From NCBI GenBank assembly GCA_958418815.1, contig CATZGB010000004.1, positions 1 through 64,000 on the forward strand: DNA of 64,000 nt, given 5' to 3'. The stretch comes from an uncultured Bacteroidales bacterium (GTDB lineage: Bacteria > Bacteroidota > Bacteroidia > Bacteroidales > Muribaculaceae). Below the pieces are notes generated by a model. That model worked only from the letters and a program-made list of their open reading frames with translations. It ran no database searches and had not been told where the DNA came from. Shown here piece by piece: positions 1 to 8,842 of this stretch (its first letter is position 1; the number at the start of each line of letters is the position of its first letter). Both the position numbers and the translations under genes were made by a program.

Positions 1-1047
1 TTATCTGGAATTATAGTAACAGGTATATATAATGGGGCCATCGTCTCCCTAATTGCAATATCATTAGATTTATTACCGATTATTTTAGTATACGTCATAC
101 CTATATGTCTGACTAATGGCAAGCAAATAGACCGGGTGATTTCAGTTTTTATCGTAATATCACTATCAATATTTATTTTAGGGATTGTTCAATACTTCTC
201 TCCACCAACTGATATCATAAATAAGTATGCTGTTGAGATGAAGAATGACAGAGCCTTGGTGGGGGATGCTGCTAGAATTTGTGGAGTGTTTTCATACATC
301 ACTCCTATGGGAGATTTTTGTATCGCATCTAGCATAATATTTATATCGCTGTTATCTATTTCTAAAAGAATCATCTCAACTAGTATTTATGGCTCACTAT
401 TTGTGCTATCACTATTAGTCGGTTTTATGACTGGGAGCCGCACTGTATTAATGCTTATTTTGCTGGGATCCTTATTTGTTTTCTGGAAATTTGGACTTCT
501 AAAAGGGAATCGCACATTCATTATATTACTTTCCATCTTAATCTTTGGAGGCATCTATTATTACCATACATACGGCATTACTGCTATTGATAATTTTTTA
601 TGGAGAGCAAATATGGCTCACGACGAAAGTGTGAGGGTCTCAAAATTATTTAATTTCAGCAATTTGATGGGTTATGCGGGATTCTTTGGATATGGTGTCG
701 GTTTTGCAAATCTGGCATTGCAATCGATGTTATCATACACTTCAGAATTTGGTTTTGAAGAAGAAATCGGCCGCGTAGTACTTGAATTTGGTTTTTGGGG
801 ATTTGTGGTAATATCAGCTATACGCCTGATGCTTTGGTTGAAAATAATTAAATTGGCTACGAGCATTAAAAATAAACGATTCAATGCATTAGCCTGGAGT
901 GTAGTAGTCATAATTACTCCTATGACCTTTTATATTCAGCTTTGTCTTTATAATTGGTTTGCATACATATTATATTTTACTGTAATTGGATTTATTATCG
1001 CATTAAAACAAATAGATACTAACACTTATTTACAAAAAAATAATTGA
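1..1047 (+). CDS. O-antigen/exopolysaccharide polymerase (Wzy-like), 5' partial
   Basis: A very hydrophobic membrane protein whose reading frame is open from the first base of the window, so the N-terminus lies outside. The only in-window candidate start is a GTG at 136, which I do not take as the real start. Many transmembrane segments, a long non-membrane loop in the C-terminal half (from about nt 590) and the position next to glycosyltransferases fit a Wzy-type polymerase that joins repeat units at the periplasmic face of the inner membrane. Sequence divergence in this class is extreme, so the call rests on topology and context. The DNA is AT-rich like the next two genes, unlike the core genome further on, which is typical of exchanged surface-polysaccharide genes. 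The end overlaps or touches the next gene. Confidence 0.6.
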   Translation, partial: LSGIIVTGIYNGAIVSLIAISLDLLPIILVYVIPICLTNGKQIDRVISVFIVISLSIFILGIVQYFSPPTDIINKYAVEMKNDRALVGDAARICGVFSYITPMGDFCIASSIIFISLLSISKRIISTSIYGSLFVLSLLVGFMTGSRTVLMLILLGSLFVFWKFGLLKGNRTFIILLSILIFGGIYYYHTYGITAIDNFLWRANMAHDESVRVSKLFNFSNLMGYAGFFGYGVGFANLALQSMLSYTSEFGFEEEIGRVVLEFGFWGFVVISAIRLMLWLKIIKLATSIKNKRFNALAWSVVVIITPMTFYIQLCLYNWFAYILYFTVIGFIIALKQIDTNTYLQKNN

Positions 1048-1052
1048 GATAT

Positions 1053-2021
1053 ATGCTGTCACTATTTTTCAGGCGTAAACGAGAAGGGGTCAATTCAATA
1101 GAGTCTGTATTTAGAGCTATTGATGCTGAATTAACTCCCCATATAAATGAATTTCTGCCATCAAGTGGGGCAAATCCAATAACACTCTACAAAAATATCA
1201 TCTATGCGAGAAGTCAGAAAGGAATTGTAAACCACGTTACAGGGGATGCTCATTACATTTTAATCGGGACAGGACGCCGTACTTTACTCACGATCCATGA
1301 TGTTCAATCTGTAATACATGGAAATTTCATAGCCCAATTATATTTGAAACTGTTTTGGTTTATAATTCCGGTTTTGATTTCTAAAAAGGTATCGGTTATA
1401 TCAGAAGTTACAAAAAAAGATTTACTGAAAATCACACCATGGGCAAGAAAAAAGATTTGCGTAATCCCTAATCCTTATAACGTAGCATATGAAGGTAGTC
1501 CCAAGAATAGCCTAAATCCTCGTCCCCGCATACTGCACATCGGCACTAAACCCAATAAAAATTTAGAACGAACATTGAAAGCATTATGTGGGATTGAGTG
1601 CGAGTTGAGGATTATCGGAAAGATGACTGATGAACAAAAAACGTTAGCACTTGATAATAACATCAGCTATTGTAATCGCTACGATATCACATTGGCAGAG
1701 TTAGTTGAAGAATATCGTAAGTGCGATATCGTTAGCTTTCCTTCAACGTTTGAAGGATTTGGGATGCCCATCATTGAGGCTCAAGCTGCTGCCAGGCCCA
1801 CTTTAACAAGCGATATTCCAGTTATCAGAGATGTGGCTGGCCGAGAAGGAGCATTATTCATCAATCCGACAGATACTGATTCAATCGCAGAAGGCTTTAA
1901 ATTATTAATTGCAAATCAACAACTTAGAGAGACGCTTGTTTCTAATGGAAAAAATAATATCAAACGTTTTCATCCTCGAAAGATAGCAGCATTATATAAC
2001 CGGATATATGAGCAACTTTGA
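1053..2021 (+). CDS. glycosyltransferase family 4 (GT-B fold)
   Basis: A 322-residue GT4-type retaining glycosyltransferase that would add a sugar to the lipid-linked repeat unit at the cytoplasmic face of the inner membrane. The C-terminal half carries the nucleotide-sugar binding E-x7-E type motif in STFEGFGMPIIEAQA (around nt 1743-1790) after a typical second Rossmann domain. The start is uncertain: a TTG at 1044 overlaps the stop of the preceding polymerase, while the first ATG is at 1053, which I chose. The DNA is AT-rich. Tight spacing to the polymerase upstream and the glycosyltransferase 25 bp downstream indicates one operon. Donor and acceptor sugars cannot be read from sequence. Confidence 0.8.
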   Translation: MLSLFFRRKREGVNSIESVFRAIDAELTPHINEFLPSSGANPITLYKNIIYARSQKGIVNHVTGDAHYILIGTGRRTLLTIHDVQSVIHGNFIAQLYLKLFWFIIPVLISKKVSVISEVTKKDLLKITPWARKKICVIPNPYNVAYEGSPKNSLNPRPRILHIGTKPNKNLERTLKALCGIECELRIIGKMTDEQKTLALDNNISYCNRYDITLAELVEEYRKCDIVSFPSTFEGFGMPIIEAQAAARPTLTSDIPVIRDVAGREGALFINPTDTDSIAEGFKLLIANQQLRETLVSNGKNNIKRFHPRKIAALYNRIYEQL

Positions 2022-2046
2022 ATTCACTTTATTGTAACGAATTATT

Positions 2047-3192
2047 ATGAAAGAGAGTTTATCAGTTTTGCATTGCGGAACATTAGATGTTGAATACGGA
2101 GGGCCGGCTCTAAGCACTTATCTATCAGTCATAGGATTGAGGAATCATGGTGTAAATGTCAAAGTATTGATGCCAGAGCTTCCTCCGCATAAAGCGCTCG
2201 TCCATGAATATGATGACATAGTTTATTCCAATCGGATGCTGGAGCCTCGTTCGGGTTTTATTCCTGGGTTGAATAAAACGCTTTCAACCATCGGACAGGT
2301 CAATTTAATTCATATTCAAGGCCTCTGGCAATATTTGGCATATGCGTCCGCTAAATTTGCCCGCAAACATAATATCCCGTATATCATCACACTAAGAGGC
2401 ATGCTTTATCCACAAGCGCTTGCTCATAGTAGCTTGATAAAGAAAATCTCATTACGGTTATATCAAAAGAATGATCTACTGTCGGCCGCTTGCATACAGG
2501 CAACCTGCATGGAAGAATTAGAATATTATCGCGATTTAGGATTTACAAATCCAGTAGCTGTAATTCCTAATCCAATTGAAATACCCAACGATATAGTTGA
2601 TGACGTAAAAAAAGATTTGGTATTTCGTATTGGATATCTTGGGAGAGTTCATCCTCGTAAAAGAATTGAACGGTTGATATATGCTGTCGCACATTTGCAG
2701 GAGAAATCAAACAATAATTATGAACTTATAATTATTGGAAGCGGAGATGCGGCCTACGAAGATTTCCTCAGGGCAGAAGTCAAACGATTGGGGCTCTCCA
2801 ATGTGAAATTTGCGGGGTTTCTTACAGGTGACGAAAAAAGACTTGCTATCAAGAGCTTGTCAGTCTTGGCCGTTCCAAGTGATTTTGAAAATTTCGGCAA
2901 CATTGTAACCGAAGCATTATCAAATGCAATCCCTGTAATTGCCTCTACTGGCACACCATGGCAGCAATTAGTTGAGAAAAAATGTGGATGGTGGATTCCA
3001 AATGACCAGGAATCGATTGACCAGATTCTCTCAGAGGTGGCATCATTAGACGATACGGAACTTTCCAAAATGGGACGCAGAGGAAAAGAATGGATGTCAG
3101 AAGATTTTTCTGTCAATGCTCTTGGATTAAAAATGAAACGGGTCTATGATTGGATTCTTGGTACTGGCGATAAGCCTGAGTATGTTTATTAA
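2047..3192 (+). CDS. glycosyltransferase family 4, paralogue of the next gene
   Basis: A 381-residue GT4 enzyme. The C-terminal domain shows the family signature (IGYLGRVHPRKRIERL, then SDFENFGNIVTEALSN with the paired glutamates). The N-terminal acceptor domain begins at the ATG at 2047, 25 bp after the previous stop. Its C-terminal half is clearly paralogous to that of the next gene: both contain an LGR-HPRK motif, GSG--AYE-FLR, and the unusual ending GDKPE(Y/F)VY. This points to a tandem duplication followed by divergence in acceptor or donor specificity. DNA is AT-rich throughout, in contrast to the 3' half of its partner. Function: addition of one sugar in surface polysaccharide assembly; the precise sugar is unknown. 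Confidence 0.85.
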   Translation: MKESLSVLHCGTLDVEYGGPALSTYLSVIGLRNHGVNVKVLMPELPPHKALVHEYDDIVYSNRMLEPRSGFIPGLNKTLSTIGQVNLIHIQGLWQYLAYASAKFARKHNIPYIITLRGMLYPQALAHSSLIKKISLRLYQKNDLLSAACIQATCMEELEYYRDLGFTNPVAVIPNPIEIPNDIVDDVKKDLVFRIGYLGRVHPRKRIERLIYAVAHLQEKSNNNYELIIIGSGDAAYEDFLRAEVKRLGLSNVKFAGFLTGDEKRLAIKSLSVLAVPSDFENFGNIVTEALSNAIPVIASTGTPWQQLVEKKCGWWIPNDQESIDQILSEVASLDDTELSKMGRRGKEWMSEDFSVNALGLKMKRVYDWILGTGDKPEYVY

Positions 3193-3213
3193 TAGCCATA
3201 TTTCCTAAGTACA

Positions 3214-4389
3214 ATGAATGTTCTTCACATAGTTGAAGCGAATAAAAACCGTTTTTGGGGATTAGGCTCCAGTGTCTTCACCATTGTCTCTACCTTGAAT
3301 AAATTACACAGCGGCGATATTCATATTCTTACAACCGAAATGCATGATGGCAATGATATGGTTGAATATGCCCACGAAAAATGGTTGTATTTTCATAAAG
3401 ATGACGGAATAACACCTCTTAAGTTGTCGAAAAGCACATACCACCATATTGAACCATCTAAATATGACTGTTATCATATTCATGGGCTTTGGTTACATGC
3501 CAATCATAAGACATGCCGTATTGCACGCCAACAACATAAGCCTTACCTTGTGACTCCTCATGGGATGTTATATCCTGAGACATTAAGAAGAAGCTATTGG
3601 AAAAAATGGATTTTATTAAACGTTTGGTTTAAACAAGACATAATGAGCGCATCATGTCTCCATTCGACATGTGTCAAAGAGATGCTATTGTTAAGGGAGT
3701 TTGGATATGGTGGGCCAATTGCAGTAATAGGCAATCCCGTGGAAGACAATAAATTTGTCACTGAAATATGTCGTCTAAGAAAAATGTCGGTTTCTAAAGG
3801 TCATAAGGATAAAAAACATCGGATTGGGTTTCTCGGGAGGTTACATCCCAGGAAGAATGTGGAGGCGATATTGAGGGGAATGGCAATCGCCCGTCATAGG
3901 TATGACATTGAACTTATAGTGATGGGGTCGGGGGAGCCGGCTTATGAGGAGTTTCTCAGGAATGAGGCGAAAAGGCTCGGAGTGGAGAAGCAGGTGGAAT
4001 TTGCTGGCTTTGTCAATGGCGAGGAGAAATTTCGTCGCCTGGCAGAGCTTTCGGCACTGTTTGTCACGAGCGACATGGAGAATTTCGGAATGATTGTGCC
4101 GGAGGCGTTGTTGGTCGGCACTCCTGTGATGGCGAGCCTTGGCACCCCCTGGAAAGACCTTGAGGATTTCAATTGTGGCTGGTGGAGGGACAATTCGCCG
4201 GAATCGGTCGCACAAGTCATCGATGAGGTCGCGGAAAAGTCTCCTGCCGAGTTGCTTGCTATGGGGATGAGAGGCCGAGAACTTGTGCTTGAGAAATATG
4301 AGGCGTCGAAAGTCGCAGAGAAGATGATGGCCGTGTACTCCTGGTTGCTCGGCAAGGGGGATAAGCCGGAATTTGTTTATCTATCCTGA
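3214..4389 (+). CDS. glycosyltransferase family 4 with a composition break in mid-gene
   Basis: A 391-residue GT4 enzyme, tandem paralogue of the preceding gene. The motif IGFLGRLHPRKN marks the start of the nucleotide-sugar domain and SDMENFGMIVPEALLV holds the E-x7-E pair. The ATG at 3214 lies 21 bp after the previous stop. The base composition changes sharply at about nt 3830: the N-terminal half is AT-rich like genes 1-3, while the C-terminal half is GC-rich like the downstream genes. This is what a homologous crossover inside the gene between an imported locus and a resident one would leave. The protein remains intact and in frame. It probably adds a hexose in the same repeat unit; specificity is not readable. 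Confidence 0.85.
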   Translation: MNVLHIVEANKNRFWGLGSSVFTIVSTLNKLHSGDIHILTTEMHDGNDMVEYAHEKWLYFHKDDGITPLKLSKSTYHHIEPSKYDCYHIHGLWLHANHKTCRIARQQHKPYLVTPHGMLYPETLRRSYWKKWILLNVWFKQDIMSASCLHSTCVKEMLLLREFGYGGPIAVIGNPVEDNKFVTEICRLRKMSVSKGHKDKKHRIGFLGRLHPRKNVEAILRGMAIARHRYDIELIVMGSGEPAYEEFLRNEAKRLGVEKQVEFAGFVNGEEKFRRLAELSALFVTSDMENFGMIVPEALLVGTPVMASLGTPWKDLEDFNCGWWRDNSPESVAQVIDEVAEKSPAELLAMGMRGRELVLEKYEASKVAEKMMAVYSWLLGKGDKPEFVYLS

Positions 4390-4440
4390 CTCTTCCACAA
4401 TTTTCATACCCACGGTATTTAATATTTTACTTCAAAACAG

Positions 4441-4977
4441 ATGACAGACCTGAGCAAATATGACAATTCCTGGTATAATCCCGGAGGGAATGCGTTTAAA
4501 CGTTTTTTGTGGTATTTCGTCAATGCTTTGGTCATCAAGAACCATCTCAACCCCATCTCGACGGTGAGAGTCAAGATGCTCCGCCTGTTCGGGGCAAAAA
4601 TCGGAAGGAGAGTGGTGATAAAACCGGGCGTGAATGTCAAATACCCCTGGCTCCTTGAAATAGGGGATTATTCCTGGATAGGGGAGGATGTGTGGATCGA
4701 CAATCTCGCGACGGTGACCATCGGATCCAATTGCTGCGTGAGTCAGGGAGCGATGCTCTTGTGCGGCAACCACAATTACCGTCTTCCGACATTCGACCTT
4801 ATGGTCAAACCTATCCGTATCGAGGATGGAGCGTGGGTCGGGGCGAAAAGCGTTGTCTGTCCCGGCGTGACGGTCGGGCGAGACTCGATACTGACGGTCG
4901 GGTCTATGGCCACCGCGAATCTTGAAGGCGGAAAAATCTACCAAGGTATTCCAGCCTCAATCAAATCCGTCAGATAA
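4441..4977 (+). CDS. WcaF-like sugar O-acetyltransferase (left-handed beta helix)
   Basis: A 178-residue acyltransferase of the hexapeptide-repeat family, similar in layout to the colanic acid acetyltransferase WcaF. Repeats of the type [IV]GxxxxI are visible (IGRRVVIKPGVNV, IGDYSWIGEDVWI, VGRDSILTVGS), and the catalytic-type His lies in CGNHNY near residue 110. It would transfer acetyl from acetyl-CoA to a sugar of the polysaccharide in the cytoplasm. It sits between the glycosyltransferases and the flippase, consistent with modification of the repeat unit before export. The next gene starts 25 bp after its stop. Composition is GC-rich, matching the downstream half of the cluster. Confidence 0.85.
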   Translation: MTDLSKYDNSWYNPGGNAFKRFLWYFVNALVIKNHLNPISTVRVKMLRLFGAKIGRRVVIKPGVNVKYPWLLEIGDYSWIGEDVWIDNLATVTIGSNCCVSQGAMLLCGNHNYRLPTFDLMVKPIRIEDGAWVGAKSVVCPGVTVGRDSILTVGSMATANLEGGKIYQGIPASIKSVR

Positions 4978-5002
4978 GAGGGGAAAGCTCCCGGAAAAAC
5001 AG

Positions 5003-6445
5003 ATGCAGCAACACGACATCCACGGCAAAGGAATCATAAACGGAATCTCATGGAGCGCGTTTGAACGTTTCTCCGTGCAGGGCATCCAGTTTGTGGTCTT
5101 TGTGTTGATGGCGAGAATTCTGATGCCGACCGATTACGGTCTGGTCAGTATGCTTGCCTTTTTTATTGTCATCGCACAGCTCATAGCCGAAGGCGGACTG
5201 TCGCAGGCCATAATCCGCAAGCTTGACCGCACAGAGGATGATTGCTCCACCGCGTTTTTCGTAAATGTAGCCATCGGCATCGGATCATACCTTGTTTTGT
5301 TTCTTATGGCTCCGGTCATTGCCCGGTTTTATGAAGATCCGGAGCTGACTTGCCTGCTGCGTGTTCTCGCGCTCTGCATCATAATACAGTCCACACTGGT
5401 GGTTCACCGGGCCATACTGACATCACGTCTTGACTTCAAGACACAAGCGAAATCCACATTGGTGGGGGCCTTGGTTTCCGGCATCACCGGGCTGTCGATG
5501 GCCTACAACGGTTGCGGGGCGTGGTCTATCGTGGGGCTTCAGATAACCAACCAGGCGGCCACGGCCATCACCCTTTGGATAGTCACCGATTGGCGCCCGA
5601 GAATGCGTTTCTCCACCCGGTCATTCCGCAACCTGTTTGGATTCGGCTCAAAACTGCTTGCCTGCAATGTGCTTGACAGCATCTACCAAAGCCTCTACAC
5701 CCTTACCATCGGCAAGGTCTTCTCGGCCTATGCCCTTGGTTGTTACAGCAATGCCAGACAGATTGGAAGCATATCATCAGAAAACCTGTCCCGTGTGGTT
5801 CAACGCGCCACATATCCGTTGTTCTGCAATTTTCAAGACGACCCGCAACGTCTCCAGAACGGGGTGAGGAATTATCTCCGCCTCGCCACATTCTTCATAT
5901 CCCCGCTTATGATCGGTCTGGCTGCCATAGCCGAACCTTTGACGCTGGCCCTCATTGGCCAGCAATGGCTTTACACTGCGCGCCTGCTGAGGCTCCTCTG
6001 CTTCTCATTCATGTTTTTCCCGCTGAATTCGATAAACTACATGATTCTTGAGATCAAAGGCCATGGCTCCACCTACCTGCGCCTGCAGACTTTCAACGTG
6101 GTCTGCGGCCTTGTGCTGCTGGCCGCGATGTTACCGTTCGGACTGTCGGCGGTCTGTTGCGGCCTTTTCGCCAATTCCGTGATAAGCTTCGCGGTCAACG
6201 CCCATTTCGCCGGCTCAAAAATCGGCCTTGGCATCATGAGCCAGGTCAAGGCGATAATGCCATCACTCGCCAACGCTGCCATTACCGGGATAGTGGTGTA
6301 TGGAGTACAGTCGATACTGGTGGGAGATTGGCTGCGGGTCTCGGTGGGTATACTCGTAGGTTTGCTGTCATACATCGGTCTGTCGGTGGTTTTCCTGACA
6401 GGGACATGCGAACTTGTAGTCGACCTGCTGCGCAACAAGAAATGA
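5003..6445 (+). CDS. Wzx-type lipopolysaccharide flippase (MOP superfamily)
   Basis: A 480-residue multi-pass membrane protein of the oligosaccharide flippase family (Polysacc_synt / Wzx). It opens with the usual amphipathic stretch GIINGISWSAFERFSVQGIQ followed by about 12 to 14 hydrophobic segments. It would flip the undecaprenyl-linked repeat unit across the inner membrane. A longer frame begins at 4922 inside the acetyltransferase gene, but I chose the ATG at 5003 because it lies after the previous stop with a purine-rich stretch (GAGGGGAAAG) upstream and gives the family's usual N-terminus. Its stop overlaps the start of the next gene (ATGATG), so translation is probably coupled. Confidence 0.85.
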   Translation: MQQHDIHGKGIINGISWSAFERFSVQGIQFVVFVLMARILMPTDYGLVSMLAFFIVIAQLIAEGGLSQAIIRKLDRTEDDCSTAFFVNVAIGIGSYLVLFLMAPVIARFYEDPELTCLLRVLALCIIIQSTLVVHRAILTSRLDFKTQAKSTLVGALVSGITGLSMAYNGCGAWSIVGLQITNQAATAITLWIVTDWRPRMRFSTRSFRNLFGFGSKLLACNVLDSIYQSLYTLTIGKVFSAYALGCYSNARQIGSISSENLSRVVQRATYPLFCNFQDDPQRLQNGVRNYLRLATFFISPLMIGLAAIAEPLTLALIGQQWLYTARLLRLLCFSFMFFPLNSINYMILEIKGHGSTYLRLQTFNVVCGLVLLAAMLPFGLSAVCCGLFANSVISFAVNAHFAGSKIGLGIMSQVKAIMPSLANAAITGIVVYGVQSILVGDWLRVSVGILVGLLSYIGLSVVFLTGTCELVVDLLRNKK

Positions 6446-7686
6446 TGTCATCCATCAATCGCCACTTCACAAACGACAGAGCGAACCGAGTCTTTTGCCT
6501 GGCACTCGTCATACTGATATGTCTTCGCCATGCCATCGGTATCGCGATTCCGCTCCCGTTCGTTTCGTTACTGTCCCTGGGGGTTTTCTTGACAGCGCAT
6601 CCACGGCGTGCTTGCCTGAACACACCTCTCGCGTGGTTTGTCGCCATCTACGGATTAAGCCTGTTGTTGCATCCCGCTCCGGAGCTTTGGTTGAGGACGC
6701 AGCGCTTCCTGGCATTCTTGATCGGCATGCTTTGTTTTTCCCCGTTGTTGACCTCAGACAGCCTTGCGAAGACCCGTCTAAGAATCTCCGCAATAACCTA
6801 TTATGTCTTGTCTGCAATGGTCTTCCTCTCATTTCTTGCCTGGCTTGCCAGCTTCATACAGTTCGGAGAGGATGGCATATGGAAATCCGGAATCCATAAT
6901 TACGGATTCTGTGGGATATTCAAGATGGGCATGGTGCTGTCTCCGGTTTCGGCCATAATCGCCATAACGGCGGGATTCCTGCTGCTGGAAGGTAAAAGCA
7001 AAATCAAGTCATTTCTTAATGGCCTTATATTCTTGACCGGAGTAATAATGTGTGTGGCCGGAGGCTCGCGCATTGCATCCGTCGGTCTTTTCCTGTCGCT
7101 TGCCTCTCTTCTGATTATGAAACGCCACGTTCTGGCACAGATGCTGCATGGCCGGCTGGCGATAGCAATGGCCCTGTCTGGCACAATCCTTCTGATTGCG
7201 TCATCTCCATATGCCTTGTCTGTCATACGGCATAAAAACATGATAGGGGAGAGCCATGGCTCACTGTTCTATTCGCGGGAGCGACTATGGCATGACCGCA
7301 TCGAGGAGTTTGCCTCATCTCCACTCACAGGTATCGGATATGCCAATGAGTTCCCGTCGGAAAGAAACAAAGGCAGTCTCACAGAAATCGAGCCTGGCTC
7401 ATCCTGGCTCGCCCTGATGAGCTACGGGGGCCTGGTCGGCCTCGGTTGTTTCCTGTGGTTTTCAAGCAGCCTTGCCAGGATGCTTTATCGCATCCGTGAC
7501 GACGGGCGGTTTCCCCTCTGCCTGGCCATTCTGCTGTTTCTCGTCATCAACGCCTTCACCGAAGGCTGGCTCATGTTTGCCGGCTCCATCATCTTCCCAG
7601 TTTTTTGGCTTGCGACATCAGCGGTCTGGGCTGCGGCGGACAACCGAAAAAAGCATAACATCAAATCCTCATATGAAAACGACTGA
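6442..7686 (+). CDS. O-antigen polymerase/ligase family membrane protein (Wzy_C-like)
   Basis: A 414-residue protein with about 10 to 12 predicted membrane helices and the large periplasmic loop characteristic of the O-antigen ligase/polymerase family (YSRERLWHDRIEEFASSPL, then GIGYANEFPSE, about residues 270-315). The start ATG at 6442 overlaps the flippase stop by 4 bp. An upstream extension of the same frame runs antisense-like through the flippase and is not credible. The cluster therefore holds two polymerase-like proteins, this one and the partial one at the window start; one could be the repeat-unit polymerase and the other a ligase. It overlaps the next gene by 14 bp. Confidence 0.75.
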   Translation: MMSSINRHFTNDRANRVFCLALVILICLRHAIGIAIPLPFVSLLSLGVFLTAHPRRACLNTPLAWFVAIYGLSLLLHPAPELWLRTQRFLAFLIGMLCFSPLLTSDSLAKTRLRISAITYYVLSAMVFLSFLAWLASFIQFGEDGIWKSGIHNYGFCGIFKMGMVLSPVSAIIAITAGFLLLEGKSKIKSFLNGLIFLTGVIMCVAGGSRIASVGLFLSLASLLIMKRHVLAQMLHGRLAIAMALSGTILLIASSPYALSVIRHKNMIGESHGSLFYSRERLWHDRIEEFASSPLTGIGYANEFPSERNKGSLTEIEPGSSWLALMSYGGLVGLGCFLWFSSSLARMLYRIRDDGRFPLCLAILLFLVINAFTEGWLMFAGSIIFPVFWLATSAVWAAADNRKKHNIKSSYEND

Positions 7687-8491
7687 AGACTCTTTCAAGA
7701 AAAATCCTGTGAAGATTTCTGTGATCACAGCCACTTGGAATTCAGGGGCCACCATTGAAGACACCCTCCGCAGCGTGCTTGACCAGACATACGGCAATGT
7801 GGAGCATATAATAGTCGATGGCGACAGCGACGACTCCACAATGGAGACCGTCAGGAAATACGCCGACAAATACCGCAGCCGCGGGCTTGAGCTGAAATGG
7901 GTCTCCGAGCCTGACAAAGGCATATATGACGCCATGAACAAGGGCATCACCCTCGCCTCGGGAGACATCGTCGGTCTGCTTAACTCAGACGACTTCTTCA
8001 CCGCTCCTACCGTCCTCGAAAAAATCGCGTCAGCGTTTCATGGCAGAGGCAACGAAATAGACGCGGTCTATGGCGATGTCCACTATGTCAATCCTGACAG
8101 GCTGGGCAAATCAGTAAGATATTACAGTTCGAAAGCCTTCACCCGCGATAGGATGAGGATGGGATTCATGCCGGCCCACCCATCGTTTTATTGCCGACGT
8201 GGCATATACAAGGAGTATGGCCTGTTCGACATATCTTTCAAAATCGCCGCCGACTTCGAGCAGCTGTTGCGGCTGATTTACATCCATCGGATAAAGACCC
8301 ACTACATCCCTATGGATTTCGTCACGATGCGCACCGGGGGCGCGTCATCCTCTGGTTTCAAGTCCCACCGCCGTATTTATGTCGAACATCGCAAGGCATA
8401 TGAAAAAAATGGCGTTAACTCCAATTTCTTCCTTGAATCACTCAGATACCTCTACAAGATAACAGAGGTTTGCAAAGCCAACCTGCATTAA
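7673..8491 (+). CDS. glycosyltransferase family 2 (GT-A, WcaA-like)
   Basis: A 272-residue GT2 inverting glycosyltransferase. The N-terminal GT-A domain is clear: ISVITATWNSGATIEDTLRS, then IIVDGDSDDST, EPDKGIYDAMNKGI and the metal-binding acidic motif in GLLNSDDF (about residues 100-107). The ATG at 7673 lies inside the end of the polymerase gene (14-bp overlap), which I prefer to the long upstream extension. This is the last gene of the polysaccharide operon; a hairpin 40 bp downstream closes it. GT2 enzymes of this type often add a sugar at an early or branching step. Substrate unknown. Confidence 0.88.
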   Translation: MKTTEDSFKKNPVKISVITATWNSGATIEDTLRSVLDQTYGNVEHIIVDGDSDDSTMETVRKYADKYRSRGLELKWVSEPDKGIYDAMNKGITLASGDIVGLLNSDDFFTAPTVLEKIASAFHGRGNEIDAVYGDVHYVNPDRLGKSVRYYSSKAFTRDRMRMGFMPAHPSFYCRRGIYKEYGLFDISFKIAADFEQLLRLIYIHRIKTHYIPMDFVTMRTGGASSSGFKSHRRIYVEHRKAYEKNGVNSNFFLESLRYLYKITEVCKANLH

Positions 8492-8532
8492 GGTAAAAGC
8501 GCTGTATCAATCATATAAAATCACATGTGATA

Positions 8533-8560
8533 TGCCGGTCACTCATAACGAGAACCGGCA
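8533..8560 (+). terminator. hairpin terminator after the polysaccharide operon
   Basis: The arms TGCCGGT and ACCGGCA pair, with an inner CTC/GAG pairing, and are followed by TTGTCATTTTA. The site lies 41 bp after the GT2 stop. It has a weak T-tract, so it could be partly Rho-independent. Confidence 0.55.
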
Positions 8561-8616
8561 TTGTCATTTTATTCGTCCGCCGTCAAACCTATCAACCAAC
8601 ACATATGTCAGTTTTC

Positions 8617-8707
8617 AAAAGTTTTCCAAAATAAATCGCAAACACCTGTATTTCAATCGGATAAATTTTGCCTATCCCTAAAAAGTTTTCCAAAACAGAA
8701 AACTTTT
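8617..8707 (+). repeat. direct repeats AAAAGTTTTCCAAAA in the nrdD leader region
   Basis: An identical 15-mer occurs at 8617-8631 and 8681-8695. The second copy also forms an inverted repeat with GAAAACTTTT at 8698-8707. The pair sits just upstream of the nrdD promoter, so it may be an operator for an oxygen- or nucleotide-responsive regulator such as NrdR or a Crp/Fnr protein. Which regulator is not readable. Apart from the terminator, these repeats and the promoter, nothing else was seen in 8492-8842. Confidence 0.5.
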
Positions 8708-8730
8708 ATCATTTTTATTCGTCAAAAGTA

Positions 8731-8761
8731 TTGCCTGTTTGTCAATTTCTGATTAACTTTG
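8731..8761 (+). promoter_or_regulatory. Bacteroidetes-type promoter for nrdDG
   Basis: The -7 box TAACTTTG is at 8754-8761 and TTG at 8731-8733, with a 20-bp spacer. This matches the Bacteroidetes consensus TTTG-N19/20-TAnnTTTG. It leaves a leader of about 75 nt before the nrdD ATG. Confidence 0.65.
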
Positions 8762-8842
8762 CTGATGGTTTGATTGCCTCCCGCCAGGCATCATCAGCTT
8801 ATCTGTTAACATCCAATTTCTTACCGGAAAACCCCAATAAAA

